DNA of 49,382 bases from Candidatus Hydrogenedentota bacterium (GCA_016209895.1 JACQVH010000225.1:1-49382); one strand, 5' to 3'; shown: positions 28,595 to 38,196, counted from the first letter of the stretch. A program made the numbers and translations. Notes: generated by a model not told the origin, from the sequence alone.

Positions 28595-29956
28595 CTAGGC
28601 AGTGAGCCTTGCCACCGCATCGTGGGCGGATACCACGCAATCGTTGAGACCCACCCCACGAAACGCGCTTCCGGCGAAAAACAGCCCCGGGTTGCGTTTC
28701 TGCGCGGCCTCGATGGCATCCAGTATCGCCCCGTGGCGCAAGGAATATTGTGCAATCCCCCTCCCATGACGGAACACCCAGTTCGCTTCCGCCGCCGTGC
28801 CAATCTTGAGCAAAGGATGCACTTCGCGTTCCAAGCACGAGACTAATTCCGCGTCGGAGAGTTGAATGGCCTCCGGGTCCGTTGCCCCGCCGAACATCGT
28901 ACGAAGCAGTATATAGCCGGGCGCTGCCTGCCGGGGAAACAGTGATGACGTCCAGAGACACCCGAGGGTCCGTTTCCCCTGGTTCCGCGGCACCAGGAAG
29001 CCAAAACCGTCCAGGTTGTGACCGACCTGCTCTTCGGAGTACGCTGTACACAGCACCACGACATGGGCGTATTCAATCTCGGACAGCGCCGCCGCGAGGT
29101 CTTGGTCCAACTCGCTGACGATCGGGGCCGAGGCATACGCCGGCAGCGCCAGTACAAGCGATTTCGTGTGGACCACGGTACCATCCTTCAATTGAATCTC
29201 GTAGCCGCCATTTCGCCTCCGCAGGCGCTGTACGGAAGCATTGAGGCGAATTCGTTCTTGCAGCACTTGATAGGCGGCTTGGGGCAGCACGCCTATGCCC
29301 TTATCGAAAGTCGTCAACACACCGCGCGGTCCGATGGGGCTCGCGCCTTTGTCCTCGCGCTTCTTGGCCATCAGGGCTTTGAATAGACTCCCGTATTCAC
29401 GCTCCATCGCGGCCATGCGCGGAAAGCAATGCGCCAATGAAAGTTGATGCGCATCGCCCGCAAAAATACCGGAGACCATCGGCGACACGAGCGTGTCGGC
29501 CGCCTCGCGTCCGATTCGGCGAGCGGCAAAGTCCCAGATGGACTCGGGGGTCTCGTCCCGTTTTCCGGCGATCAGAGGTTCGCAGAGTAGTCGCGCCCGT
29601 CCACGCAGAGAGAGTAACGATGTCAGCAGAAATCGCGGCGGCTGGACGACTTCCATTAAGCGACCGTTCTTTAGAATAAATCGGTGTTCCGCCGCGGCGT
29701 TCGCGCTGACGCATTGCTCGCTGATACCGAGGTCTCGAATCCACTCCAGCATCGTCGGTTCCCGATTCAGGAATCCGTTCGGTCCCCAGTCCAATGTAAA
29801 CCCGTTCACGTGGTCGGTGCGGGTATGGCCGCCAACCGCATTTGCGGCTTCCAACAGTAGGACTGGGTCGCGACCGAGATGGCGCGCGAGATAGTACGCG
29901 GCGCACAGGCCAGTCACGCCTCCGCCCAAAACAGCTACATTTACGTCGTCAGACAT
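28595..29956 (-). CDS. Protoporphyrinogen oxidase (HemY/HemG FAD type)
   Basis: NVAVLGGGVTGLCAAYYLARHLGRDPVLLLEAANAVGGHTRTDHVNGFTLDWGPNGFL; C-terminal GLFFAGSAFRGVGLNDCVVSAHDAV. Start at MSDDVNV. Confidence 0.9.
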   Translation of the reverse strand: MSDDVNVAVLGGGVTGLCAAYYLARHLGRDPVLLLEAANAVGGHTRTDHVNGFTLDWGPNGFLNREPTMLEWIRDLGISEQCVSANAAAEHRFILKNGRLMEVVQPPRFLLTSLLSLRGRARLLCEPLIAGKRDETPESIWDFAARRIGREAADTLVSPMVSGIFAGDAHQLSLAHCFPRMAAMEREYGSLFKALMAKKREDKGASPIGPRGVLTTFDKGIGVLPQAAYQVLQERIRLNASVQRLRRRNGGYEIQLKDGTVVHTKSLVLALPAYASAPIVSELDQDLAAALSEIEYAHVVVLCTAYSEEQVGHNLDGFGFLVPRNQGKRTLGCLWTSSLFPRQAAPGYILLRTMFGGATDPEAIQLSDAELVSCLEREVHPLLKIGTAAEANWVFRHGRGIAQYSLRHGAILDAIEAAQKRNPGLFFAGSAFRGVGLNDCVVSAHDAVARLTA

Positions 29957-30135
29957 CTCTGTCGTCTCATCCGGAAGACATTCTATCTTGACAATAGAAC
30001 TTCGCGACCGGTCATCGCAAGTCGGTAAACTCGTCGCGGGCGTGTAGGTGACTCGTGGGGCCAGCGAAAAGGGGCTGGATTGGCGTAGGCGATTGACATA
30101 TAAGGACTTACAGGAATGAAAGGGTTGTGATCCTG

Positions 30136-30243
30136 GTGAAAAACCGTGCAAAATCTGTGAAAAACCGTACATTTTTGGTGAAAACCTGTGAAAAAGCGTG
30201 CAAGATTCGTGAAAAAGCGTGTAAAATCTGTGAAACATTTTTG
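30136..30243. repeat. Degenerate 21-bp tandem repeat (GTGAAAAAsCGTGCAAAATCT)
   Basis: Units at 30136, 30157, 30188 and 30209 (21 bp each), a 10-bp partial at 30178 and a decayed one at 30230. Confidence 0.85.
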
Positions 30244-30254
30244 TAGGAACTATT

Positions 30255-30316
30255 CGATTGCGGATTGCGGATTGAACTGATTGCGGATTGAACCGATTGC
30301 GGGTTGCGGATTGTGA
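30255..30316. repeat. Short direct repeats of GATTGCGGATTG type
   Basis: GATTGCGGATTGCGGATTGAACTGATTGCGGATTGAACCGATTGCGGGTTGCGGATTG. Confidence 0.8.
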
Positions 30317-30969
30317 ACGGTGAAGGCTGGAGCGGGGTGGCAGATGACGTGTAGGCACATATTCCTCCTTTCCTGGGCAGGCCGCACCGAGGCAGGCATG
30401 CCCGCGTTGCAAATATCCCTCTATATATATAGCCCCGGGCGTTGCACTGGACGTGTGAATTATGTGAACACTGGACGGCGAATTACGAAATGGAACATTT
30501 TGCGAAACGCGGGGGAGGTCGGGGAATAGAGTTTAGGGACAGGGTACAAGGACCAGCAGGGGACTAAACCCAAGTCAGTCCACCGGTCGAGATAGCGGCT
30601 ACCCCGCGACGACTACGCTGCCCCGGCCTTTCCGACCGCCTTCAATCGGAATGAGCGGCAGGATTCTGCCGTATTACTGGGCCGGTGCGGATTGCGGCCA
30701 TAGAGGAGGCGAATTGTGTGGTGTCGCACAAGAAATGAGCATCGAAATCCGGGTAACGTCCCCCACTTCCCCTGATACCCGAACCCAAGAAGAATCCGCC
30801 GCGGCGGACAGCGTCCCTTCGACGAACTTGTGCTATACTATGCCATCGAGCGTGCGATTGTCAGAATACGTGGACGGTGGCGCGGACGCGGCTTACAAGC
30901 TTTAACACGGCCTGCGCCCCGACGGCGTTTGGTCGGATGTCAGCCCGGCCGTCGAAAGCGAAATCACGC

Positions 30970-31096
30970 TGGTGGTTACGACATTCGAACCGTCCAGGAG
31001 CTTTTGGGTCATAGCGACGTCAAGACGACGATGGTCTATACCCACGTCCTCAATCGGGGACCCGCCGGAGTTCGCAGTCCCGTGGACGAGCTTTGA
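30970..31096 (+). pseudogene. C-terminal remnant of a tyrosine recombinase, integron-integrase-like
   Basis: [43 protein letters not shown] retains the LLGH motif and catalytic Tyr region. No other catalytic boxes seen upstream. Confidence 0.75.
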
Positions 31097-31304
31097 GGCC
31101 AGCGAAGATGGACATTATATGCCGATCCGCATAACACGCCATGATAAATGGCCACACGAACCAAGAATGGCTGATATTGCAGGGATTATCGTGTATTTCC
31201 CAAGAAAACCGACGGCGTCTTATACGGACAAGAAACCAGAATCCCGCATCTTATGCGGATCAATCTAATTATTGTTAGCCACAAGAAAGACTTGAAAGAT
31301 CCGA

Positions 31305-31327
31305 CGGTATGACGTATTGTAATACCG
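31305..31327. promoter_or_regulatory. Candidate autoregulatory palindrome upstream of the toxin-antitoxin pair
   Basis: CGGTAT-N11-ATACCG immediately upstream of the antitoxin start. Confidence 0.45.
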
Positions 31328-31337
31328 GAGGTGAAAG

Positions 31338-31580
31338 ATGAGCACGGCAAAAATCGCAATTTCCATTGAAGAAGAAGTTCTGGGCAAGCTCGACAGGCTT
31401 GTTTCGTCCAAGGTATTCCCGAACAGAAGTAAGGCCATTCAAGAAGCGATCAAAGAAAAGCTCTCTCGGGTCAATAGGAGCCGTTTGGCACGAGAGTGCG
31501 CGAAACTAGATCCAACTGTTGAAAAGGCTATTGCTGAGGAAGGGTTTTCGCGGGAAATCGAAGAATGGCCAGAATACTGA
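31338..31580 (+). CDS. Ribbon-helix-helix antitoxin
   Basis: [41 protein letters not shown] fold pattern; directly upstream of and overlapping the toxin. Confidence 0.88.
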   Translation: MSTAKIAISIEEEVLGKLDRLVSSKVFPNRSKAIQEAIKEKLSRVNRSRLARECAKLDPTVEKAIAEEGFSREIEEWPEY

Positions 31581-31903
31581 GGGGCGAAGTCTACTGGGCA
31601 AATCTCGATCCGGCAAAAGGGCACGAACAATCCGGCCAGAGGCCAGTGCTTGTCCTCAGCCAAGATGTCTTCAACGAGCGGTCGGGTGTCGTCATTGCCG
31701 TTGCTCTTACCAGCCAACCACAGAAGGCGGGATTCCCGCTCACTCTTCCGCTATCCAGTTCTTCCCTTCCGAAGCAATCGTGGGTTAAGATCAGCCAGAT
31801 TCGTACTCTCTCGCGTGAGCGTCTCGGAAAGCGCATCACTAGGATCTCGCCGGAAGAACTCGACCTCGTCATAGAAGGCCTAAATGAAATCATAGGTGGC
31901 TAA
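31565..31903 (+). CDS. MazF/PemK-family endoribonuclease toxin
   Basis: [47 protein letters not shown] typical Maz[21 protein letters not shown]. Confidence 0.93.
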   Translation: MARILRGEVYWANLDPAKGHEQSGQRPVLVLSQDVFNERSGVVIAVALTSQPQKAGFPLTLPLSSSSLPKQSWVKISQIRTLSRERLGKRITRISPEELDLVIEGLNEIIGG

Positions 31904-32048
31904 CCCGGCAATGGAGCCGACGGTGGCTATCGTCAAGAGGCGGGCGCCGGTCCGCGTGTAGGGGCGCCCCCGCGGCTCATCGCTACGTTACACTCTCCCA
32001 TCTGCCTTCTTGGCCTTTTCCGCCAGTTCCTGGCCGGCCGCCGAGAAT

Positions 32049-32189
32049 GTCCCGGAGGTCCGCCTGCACCGGCTTCACGAAGGCAAGCGCGAGGTGCGTG
32101 TGTTCGACGACGTAGACGACGATGTGACGATGCCGGCGCGCAGGTTTGGCAAGCGCCTTCGCAGCTACCACGCAATGGGAAATACGGTC
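32049..32189 (+). pseudogene. C-terminal remnant of a DEAD/DEAH-box (COG1061-like) helicase
   Basis: RLHRLHEGKREVRVFDDVDDDVTMPARRFGKRLRSYHAMGNTV resembles RLHR..KREVRVYDYVD..VPMLARMFEKRLRGYRAMGY-type C-termini. Confidence 0.6.
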
Positions 32190-32234
32190 CAGGCAAATGA
32201 CGAACAATTGCCTTTGCCTTACAATATAGGGACG

Positions 32235-33626
32235 CTATACCGAGCGGGAGAAGGCGTGATGGACGGCGGTTTTTTGGAGGTAGGCATCGAAGACGGTGGC
32301 GACGTTGCGGATGAAGACTTGGCCGAGCGCGAGGACTTTCAGGTTACCATTTTCACGCGCGAGAAATCCTTGCTCGTAGTACTCGCGCAGGGCGTGTTCC
32401 TCGCTTGCGAAGTACGTTTCATAGGCTACGCCGAATCGCTTACCTAGCTCCTGGGTATCCAGATAGAAATTGCACATCAGTTGCCGAATGACCCACGCTC
32501 GAACGCGGTCGTCCGCCGAAAGATGGCAGCCGGAAGCCGTCGGGAAACGTCCTTCGTCAATGGCGGCGTAATAGCGCGACAGCTTTTTTTCGTTCTGCGC
32601 GTAGACGCCGCCGACCTCGCTGATGGCGGAAGTTCCGAACGAAACCATTTCGGCGGCCGGGACCACGGTGTAGCCCATGAAATTGCGATGCAATCGGCGT
32701 TCGTGCATCGCGACCGCCAACTCGTCGTAGGACACGGCAAAGTGATCCATCCCGATTGCTTCGTACCCTGCAGCCAGCAAAAGTTTCCGAGCCGTAGCAA
32801 TCAGGTCGTATTTTTCGGGACCGGTGGGTAGTTTCCCGACGTCAATGTGGCGCTGATTGTGCAATTTCGCGGGTAGGTAGGCATAACTATAGATGGCCAG
32901 GCGGTCCGGATGAATATCAATGATCTTGTGGATAGTCTCGGTCCAGGTGTCGAGTCGCTGACCCGGAAGACCATAGATAAGGTCAATGTTGATTCCCTGG
33001 AAGCCCACCTCGCGACACCACGTGAACAGTCGCCGGGTCTCTTCTTCAGACTGGTTACGGTGAATCTCGCACTGAACTTGCGGGTCGAGGTCTTGTACCC
33101 CCATGCTTACTCGATTGAACCCCAACTCGCGCAACGTCTCGACTTGTTCCCGGGTCGTCACTCGGGGGTCCACCTCGAGGGCGGTCTCCGCCTGGGCATC
33201 CACAGTAAAATGCCGCGCGACCGAACCGAACAACTGACGAATCTGTTCCGGAGACAAGTACGTCGGGGTGCCACCACCCCAGTGCAACTGTTTGATCCAA
33301 CTACGGCCAGCCAGCGCCTGCGCCGCCATGGCCAGTTCCCGGTCCACGTAACCCAGGTACTTGTCGGCGACTCCTTCCTTGCGGGAAATGACCACGTTGC
33401 AACCGCAAAACGCGCAACGCTCGTGACAGAATGGGACGTGTATGTACAGAGACAGGGGCTCGTCCGGACGGGCTGCCGCGTCGGCCAATGCCGTCCGGTA
33501 TTCCTGGTCGGTAAAGTCCTCCCGCCATTCTGGCGCGGTCGGATAGCTGGTATAACGCGGGGCCGGCCGATCGTACCGAAGAAGCAGTTCACGGGTGACT
33601 TCCACCGCTGTTTCGGGCGGGTTCAT
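32235..33626 (-). CDS. hemN: Oxygen-independent coproporphyrinogen III oxidase (radical SAM)
   Basis: RYTSYPTAPEW, HVPFCHERCAFCGCNVV (CxxxCxxCxC), WGGGTPTYLSPEQI. Start set at MNPPETAV; an upstream in-frame start at 33701 is possible. Confidence 0.92.
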   Translation of the reverse strand: MNPPETAVEVTRELLLRYDRPAPRYTSYPTAPEWREDFTDQEYRTALADAAARPDEPLSLYIHVPFCHERCAFCGCNVVISRKEGVADKYLGYVDRELAMAAQALAGRSWIKQLHWGGGTPTYLSPEQIRQLFGSVARHFTVDAQAETALEVDPRVTTREQVETLRELGFNRVSMGVQDLDPQVQCEIHRNQSEEETRRLFTWCREVGFQGINIDLIYGLPGQRLDTWTETIHKIIDIHPDRLAIYSYAYLPAKLHNQRHIDVGKLPTGPEKYDLIATARKLLLAAGYEAIGMDHFAVSYDELAVAMHERRLHRNFMGYTVVPAAEMVSFGTSAISEVGGVYAQNEKKLSRYYAAIDEGRFPTASGCHLSADDRVRAWVIRQLMCNFYLDTQELGKRFGVAYETYFASEEHALREYYEQGFLARENGNLKVLALGQVFIRNVATVFDAYLQKTAVHHAFSRSV

Positions 33627-33728
33627 GAGTGTATTAGGCTCCACTGAAATTATACGTTCAACCTCGGCAACACTCAAACCCGAAGCATCGCTTCTGGCCA
33701 CGCGATGAACCGAGAGGTCTTCGCGGCT

Positions 33729-35201
33729 TCAGCGAAATTGCGAGGCCCAGTGTTCCATCCGCTGGTCTTCGTGTTTCATGCGCCAACGGAGGAGTGTTTG
33801 GCAGTAGTCGGCAACAACCGCAGCATACTCTGGCTGATCGGCGAGGTCTTTTCGCTCTTCGGGATCATGCTTGAGGTCGAAGAGGAGTGGCGGCATGTTC
33901 TCCAACCCGAATTGGACATACTTATACGAAGTGTCGCGAACGACCCATAGCACACACGAATCGGGGGCCGCGGCAGGCACGTCGCGCATCCGGTTTCGGA
34001 AATCGAACTCGAAGTGAATTCGCTTCTTGGGAGCGGCGTCGGGTGTGTCGCGGACAAGGCCCAACAGGCTTTGCCCTTGAAACCGGTCCGGAATCGGAAC
34101 ACCGAGAAAGTCGAGCATGGTCGGGGCGAAGTCAATGGATTCGCAGAGATAATCAAGGCTGCGACCGCGCATTGCGTCCGCGGCGCGAGTCGGCTCCCGA
34201 ATAATGAGCGGCACGCGCATCGTCTCATCGTAAAAGTGGGCCTTGTCGGAAAAGAAATGATCGCCCAGATACTCGCCATGGTCTGAAGTAAAGATGATGA
34301 GGGTGTCGTCCCACTGCGCCGTCTCATGTAGTGCCGTAAAGAGTCTTCCCAGGCATGTGTCGAGCTCCGTGATCATCGCATAGTAATTAGCTTGCGTCTC
34401 CCGCAAGTCGCGCTCCGAAACCAATGCCGGTTCTCGCCGCATGTGCCGGAGATAGGGATGATCGGTTTCCAATTCCTCCGGACAACGGTTCGGCGCCGGC
34501 ATCGCGGCGGGATCGTACATGTCGTTGTATGGCGCTGGCGCGATGCGGGGCGGATGCGGTTTGATGTAGTTCAGGCTGAGCACCCAACTTTTTCCCCTGC
34601 GCTTTGTTAAGTAATCAATCGCAACCGACGTGACAAATTGCGACTCGCTATCCTCGGCGCGGTAATAGGCCGGATACCGCAATGGCAAATGTTCTCCGGG
34701 ACCTTCCGCGGGGATATCTGGTTTATGGATGGTATCGTGAGTCAACAACCATTCGGGATAGCCCTTCCTGCGCAGCCAATCGAAATACTCCGGCGAGTCG
34801 TACTCATGATACAGCCGCGCGTCCAACCCCGGGAGGAAATTAGCATAAGACAGACCCGTCGTTCGTCGGTCGCCGACCGGGAGCATCCGCGGGTCCACGG
34901 CATAATCGTTGTAGCCGATGATGGCCGGCGCATATCCCACATCCCGAAGCACCTTGGCCACATTCTCCTCCGCGTCCATGAGCGGCGTCATGTTGTCCAC
35001 GGTCCGGGTCGAGCATTGGTAACGGCTCGTATATATGCACATCCGGCTCGGACCGCACGGGCACGCCTGCACAAAACAATTCGTGAACAACACGCCCGTT
35101 TGCGCCAGCGCGTCCAGATTCGGCGTTCGAATGATTGGATTCCCGGCGGCACCAACGCAATCCCAGCGATATTGATCGGCGATTATAAAGAGGACGTTCA
35201 T
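33729..35201 (-). CDS. Sulfatase (formylglycine-dependent type)
   Basis: NVLFIIADQYRWDCVGAAGNP; CGPSRMCIYTSRY matches the C-x-P-S-R active site; TSDHGEYLGDHFFSDKAHFYDETMRVPLIIR. Confidence 0.93.
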   Translation of the reverse strand: MNVLFIIADQYRWDCVGAAGNPIIRTPNLDALAQTGVLFTNCFVQACPCGPSRMCIYTSRYQCSTRTVDNMTPLMDAEENVAKVLRDVGYAPAIIGYNDYAVDPRMLPVGDRRTTGLSYANFLPGLDARLYHEYDSPEYFDWLRRKGYPEWLLTHDTIHKPDIPAEGPGEHLPLRYPAYYRAEDSESQFVTSVAIDYLTKRRGKSWVLSLNYIKPHPPRIAPAPYNDMYDPAAMPAPNRCPEELETDHPYLRHMRREPALVSERDLRETQANYYAMITELDTCLGRLFTALHETAQWDDTLIIFTSDHGEYLGDHFFSDKAHFYDETMRVPLIIREPTRAADAMRGRSLDYLCESIDFAPTMLDFLGVPIPDRFQGQSLLGLVRDTPDAAPKKRIHFEFDFRNRMRDVPAAAPDSCVLWVVRDTSYKYVQFGLENMPPLLFDLKHDPEERKDLADQPEYAAVVADYCQTLLRWRMKHEDQRMEHWASQFR

Positions 35202-35348
35202 GGACTCGGGTCTTGGGCTTCCAGACGATCTAAAGCATCCGACCCACGGGATTCAAGGTCGAGTGAGCCGCCCGTTCGGGCCACGAGCCGGGAAGATATC
35301 GGCGATTGTGACGGTTTGTCTAGAGAGGGCTGGACGGAGATTGTAGCC

Positions 35349-37808
35349 ATGAAAACCATTGTTGGGGGTCGAGGCGGTGGTACTGAGAGGCCCACCCGCC
35401 TTGTCGGGAACTTTCTGTTGCTGGCAACCACCTTCTATTTGACGGCTCTGCCGATGCCGGTCCGGGCGGAAGTAAGCTGGTCAATTCCAGCGCCGCTTAA
35501 CAGCAACGCAGACACCGACACGGGCTTCGATGATCTTTCCCATTTTGCCACAGACGGCGCCGGCACTTGGGTCGCGGTCTGGCAAAGTACCGAAACCCTG
35601 GGCGGCGCCATCGGATCAGATCTGGATATTCTCTTCGCGCGCTCCATGGACAATGGACTCACCTGGTCTTCACCGGCGCCATTGAACACGAACGCGGCCG
35701 GTGACGCGGGCGATGACACGGATGCGCGTGTCGCCACCGACGGAAGCGGCGTGTGGTTGGTGATTTGGACGAGTGGGGACAATCTCGGCGGCACCATCGG
35801 CACCGATAGCGACATCCTGTTTGCGCGCTCAGCCGACAACGGCGCGAACTGGTCAGCCCCCGCCCCTCTTAATACCAACGCCGCGACCGACGTCGCATTG
35901 GGCGGCGACCAACACCCGCACCTCACCACCGACCGCGCCGGGAATTGGGTAGTAGCTTGGGATTCAACCGAGAACGTCGGCGGCGCCATCGGCAACGATT
36001 TCGATATCCTATATGCGCGGTCATCTGACAATGGCGCTTCGTGGACGGCGCCGGCGGCTTTGAACTCGACGGCCACGACCGACAGCGCCGGCGACGAGCG
36101 ACCGGAGATTATTACGGACGGGGCCGGAAATTGGCTGGCGGCGTGGCGCAGTTCGTCCGGCACCTTCGGGTCCGATTTTGATATTCTTTGCGCCACGTCC
36201 ACCGACAAAGGGGCCAGTTGGAGTGGTGCATTCCCGTTGAACGACGACGCCCTCGGCGATTCCAAAGACGACACGGAGATTCATTTGGCAACCGATGGCG
36301 CGGGGACATGGGTCGCCGTCTGGCGACTTTTCCTCGGCGGCACCGGAATTGACACGGACTTGCTCTACGCCCGCTCCCAGAACAATGGTGTGATCTGGTC
36401 CAGCCCGATCATTCTGAACAGTAACGCTCTGTCGGACACCGGAAACGACGAACACCCCCGGGTGGCCACGGATGGTCGCCGGAATTGGGTAGTCGTCTGG
36501 GACTCGAACGATACCTTGGGCGGTACTATCGGGGGAGACAAGGATATCTTCTTTGTCCGGTCTACCGACAATGCCACCACCTTCAGCGACCCGACCCTCC
36601 TCAACATCAACGAACCGGACATAGCCGGTCTGGATAGTTTCCCCGAGGTAGCCAACGACGGTGCGAGCACCTGGCTCGCGGTGTGGCCGACACTCGAGAA
36701 TCTGGGCGGCGTGATTGGCTTTGACTCCGATATCGCCGTGGCGCGGACAGAATTTACCGGTACGTTACAGGGCCGAATCACCGATGCTGATACGGGGCTA
36801 CCGGTGGATTGCGCGACCCTACAGGCCATCGCATTCGCAGACATCAACTACCGCAAGGAGGGTTCCGGCTCGAACACTTGGTTCCGACTCGAAACGCTTG
36901 CCGCCGCCGATGCGGTCTACCATGCGGCAGTGACCGACCTCAACGGACAGTATCGGTTCGATGGTTTGCCGGAAGGCGATTACCGACTCGAGGTGTATGG
37001 CGTCGAACACGAGGGCGCCGTGCTGCAAACCGCGGTGGCCGGCGGCGCGATGACGGTCGAGGATATCGCGCTTGCCCCGCGTATTCTCGCGGGGGGCATC
37101 CGCGGCGGGGTCCGGGACGTGGACACGCTGACCGCGTTGGTCGGCGTGCGTATTGATGCCAAGATCAATGAGACCCTCGTGGCCACTACGTTTTCCTGCG
37201 GGACCGGCCGCTACTCCTTGAACGGACTCGTAACGAAGGGCAGCAAGGCCACGACCGTAGATTTGGACTTCACCGCGCCCGGATATTCGACCACGCAGAC
37301 CGCGGTTCCGCTCGAACCAGGACAAAACGGGGAGTCGAACGCGCGAATGGAAAAGGCCGGGATTTTCCCCGGTATCCTGACGGGCGTGGTCAGCGACGCC
37401 ATTGATGCCACTACGATCGAGAGCGCCCGCATTTCCATTTCCGGTCCGGGTGCCTTTGTTTCCATCACAGATGCGAACGGGGTCTACACGTTTCCCGCGC
37501 TGCCGGAAGGTCGCTTCACGGTGCACTCCAGCGCGTTGGGTTACCTTAGCCAGACCCTCTCTCAGGCGGTGCAAAACGGCTTCCAGACCACGGTGCTGAA
37601 CGTTGCCCTGACGCCGGAGAGCAATAATCCATTCGACATTGACGGCGCAGACGGCGTCAACGCCGTGGACGTGCAACTCGTCATCAACGCCGCTCTGGGT
37701 ATTGACATCGGGGGACTCAATGCCAATGTAGACGGCCAGAACGGGGTGAACGCGGTGGACGTACAACTGGTAATTAATGGCGCGCTAGGAATTGTAAAGA
37801 GTTTCTAA
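35349..37808 (+). CDS. Secreted seven-repeat sialidase-like propeller, carboxypeptidase-regulatory-like domains, C-terminal dockerin-like repeats
   Basis: Seven repeats of about 60 aa (WSxPAPLNTNA...ATDGAGxWVxVWxSxxxLGGxIGxDxDILFARSxDNG), Ig-like segments, and DIDGADGVNAVDVQLVINAALGI / NVDGQNGVNAVDVQLVINGALGI. Confidence 0.85.
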   Translation: MKTIVGGRGGGTERPTRLVGNFLLLATTFYLTALPMPVRAEVSWSIPAPLNSNADTDTGFDDLSHFATDGAGTWVAVWQSTETLGGAIGSDLDILFARSMDNGLTWSSPAPLNTNAAGDAGDDTDARVATDGSGVWLVIWTSGDNLGGTIGTDSDILFARSADNGANWSAPAPLNTNAATDVALGGDQHPHLTTDRAGNWVVAWDSTENVGGAIGNDFDILYARSSDNGASWTAPAALNSTATTDSAGDERPEIITDGAGNWLAAWRSSSGTFGSDFDILCATSTDKGASWSGAFPLNDDALGDSKDDTEIHLATDGAGTWVAVWRLFLGGTGIDTDLLYARSQNNGVIWSSPIILNSNALSDTGNDEHPRVATDGRRNWVVVWDSNDTLGGTIGGDKDIFFVRSTDNATTFSDPTLLNINEPDIAGLDSFPEVANDGASTWLAVWPTLENLGGVIGFDSDIAVARTEFTGTLQGRITDADTGLPVDCATLQAIAFADINYRKEGSGSNTWFRLETLAAADAVYHAAVTDLNGQYRFDGLPEGDYRLEVYGVEHEGAVLQTAVAGGAMTVEDIALAPRILAGGIRGGVRDVDTLTALVGVRIDAKINETLVATTFSCGTGRYSLNGLVTKGSKATTVDLDFTAPGYSTTQTAVPLEPGQNGESNARMEKAGIFPGILTGVVSDAIDATTIESARISISGPGAFVSITDANGVYTFPALPEGRFTVHSSALGYLSQTLSQAVQNGFQTTVLNVALTPESNNPFDIDGADGVNAVDVQLVINAALGIDIGGLNANVDGQNGVNAVDVQLVINGALGIVKSF

Positions 37809-37842
37809 CAAAACCGAGTCGCACGCCCAAACCCGTTCTTTC

Positions 37843-37897
37843 GTCCCGGCCGGGACTTGTTCCCTTCGCACCCAGAAACCCAGCGATTCATCGCTGG
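37843..37897. repeat. Pair of palindromic/hairpin motifs
   Basis: GTCCCGGCCGGGAC (37843..37856) and CCCAGCGAT-TC-ATCGCTGGG (37878..37897). Confidence 0.7.
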
Positions 37898-38196
37898 GAC
37901 ACTGGCAACCAATCTGGCCCAAGCCCCGCAGGGGCGAAAGAGCCGCCGAGAAAAACGCGCTTTCCTCTAGGAGTTTTCATGAAGTAGACCCCACCTCCGA
38001 ATCGGGATACTTTCGCTCTGGACGCAGACCTCCGAGTACAAGTTACGAGCACTAGGCCCGATTACGAACCTCGATTGCGAATCTCGATTACGATTCCGAA
38101 ATCTCGATTGGTTGGGGATTTTCGGAATAAACTCGACTAAGACACTTAGCGGTGAGATTTGCAATATGGTGCGGTGATTTCGGTTGAAAATAAGAG

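Noticed and set aside
30136-30316. Possible CRISPR array
   Set aside because: Units are directly adjacent 21-bp repeats with no spacers and there are no cas genes.
29957-30412. N-terminal extension of the protoporphyrinogen oxidase ORF
   Set aside because: The extension translates the tandem repeat. The FAD-binding domain starts right after MSDDVNV at 29956.
31983-32207. 74-aa minus-strand ORF
   Set aside because: The plus-strand reading in this region resembles a helicase tail, so the minus-strand ORF is probably a shadow.
34638-35348. N-terminal extension of the 1056-aa ORF
   Set aside because: Overlaps the sulfatase gene antisense. The secretion-like N-terminus begins at the ATG at 35349.
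35435-36274. 279-aa minus-strand ORF
   Set aside because: Repetitive antisense shadow of the propeller repeats.
36819-37766. 315-aa minus-strand ORF
   Set aside because: Antisense to the propeller/dockerin gene, whose repeats and domains are clear on the plus strand. Likely a GC-driven shadow ORF.
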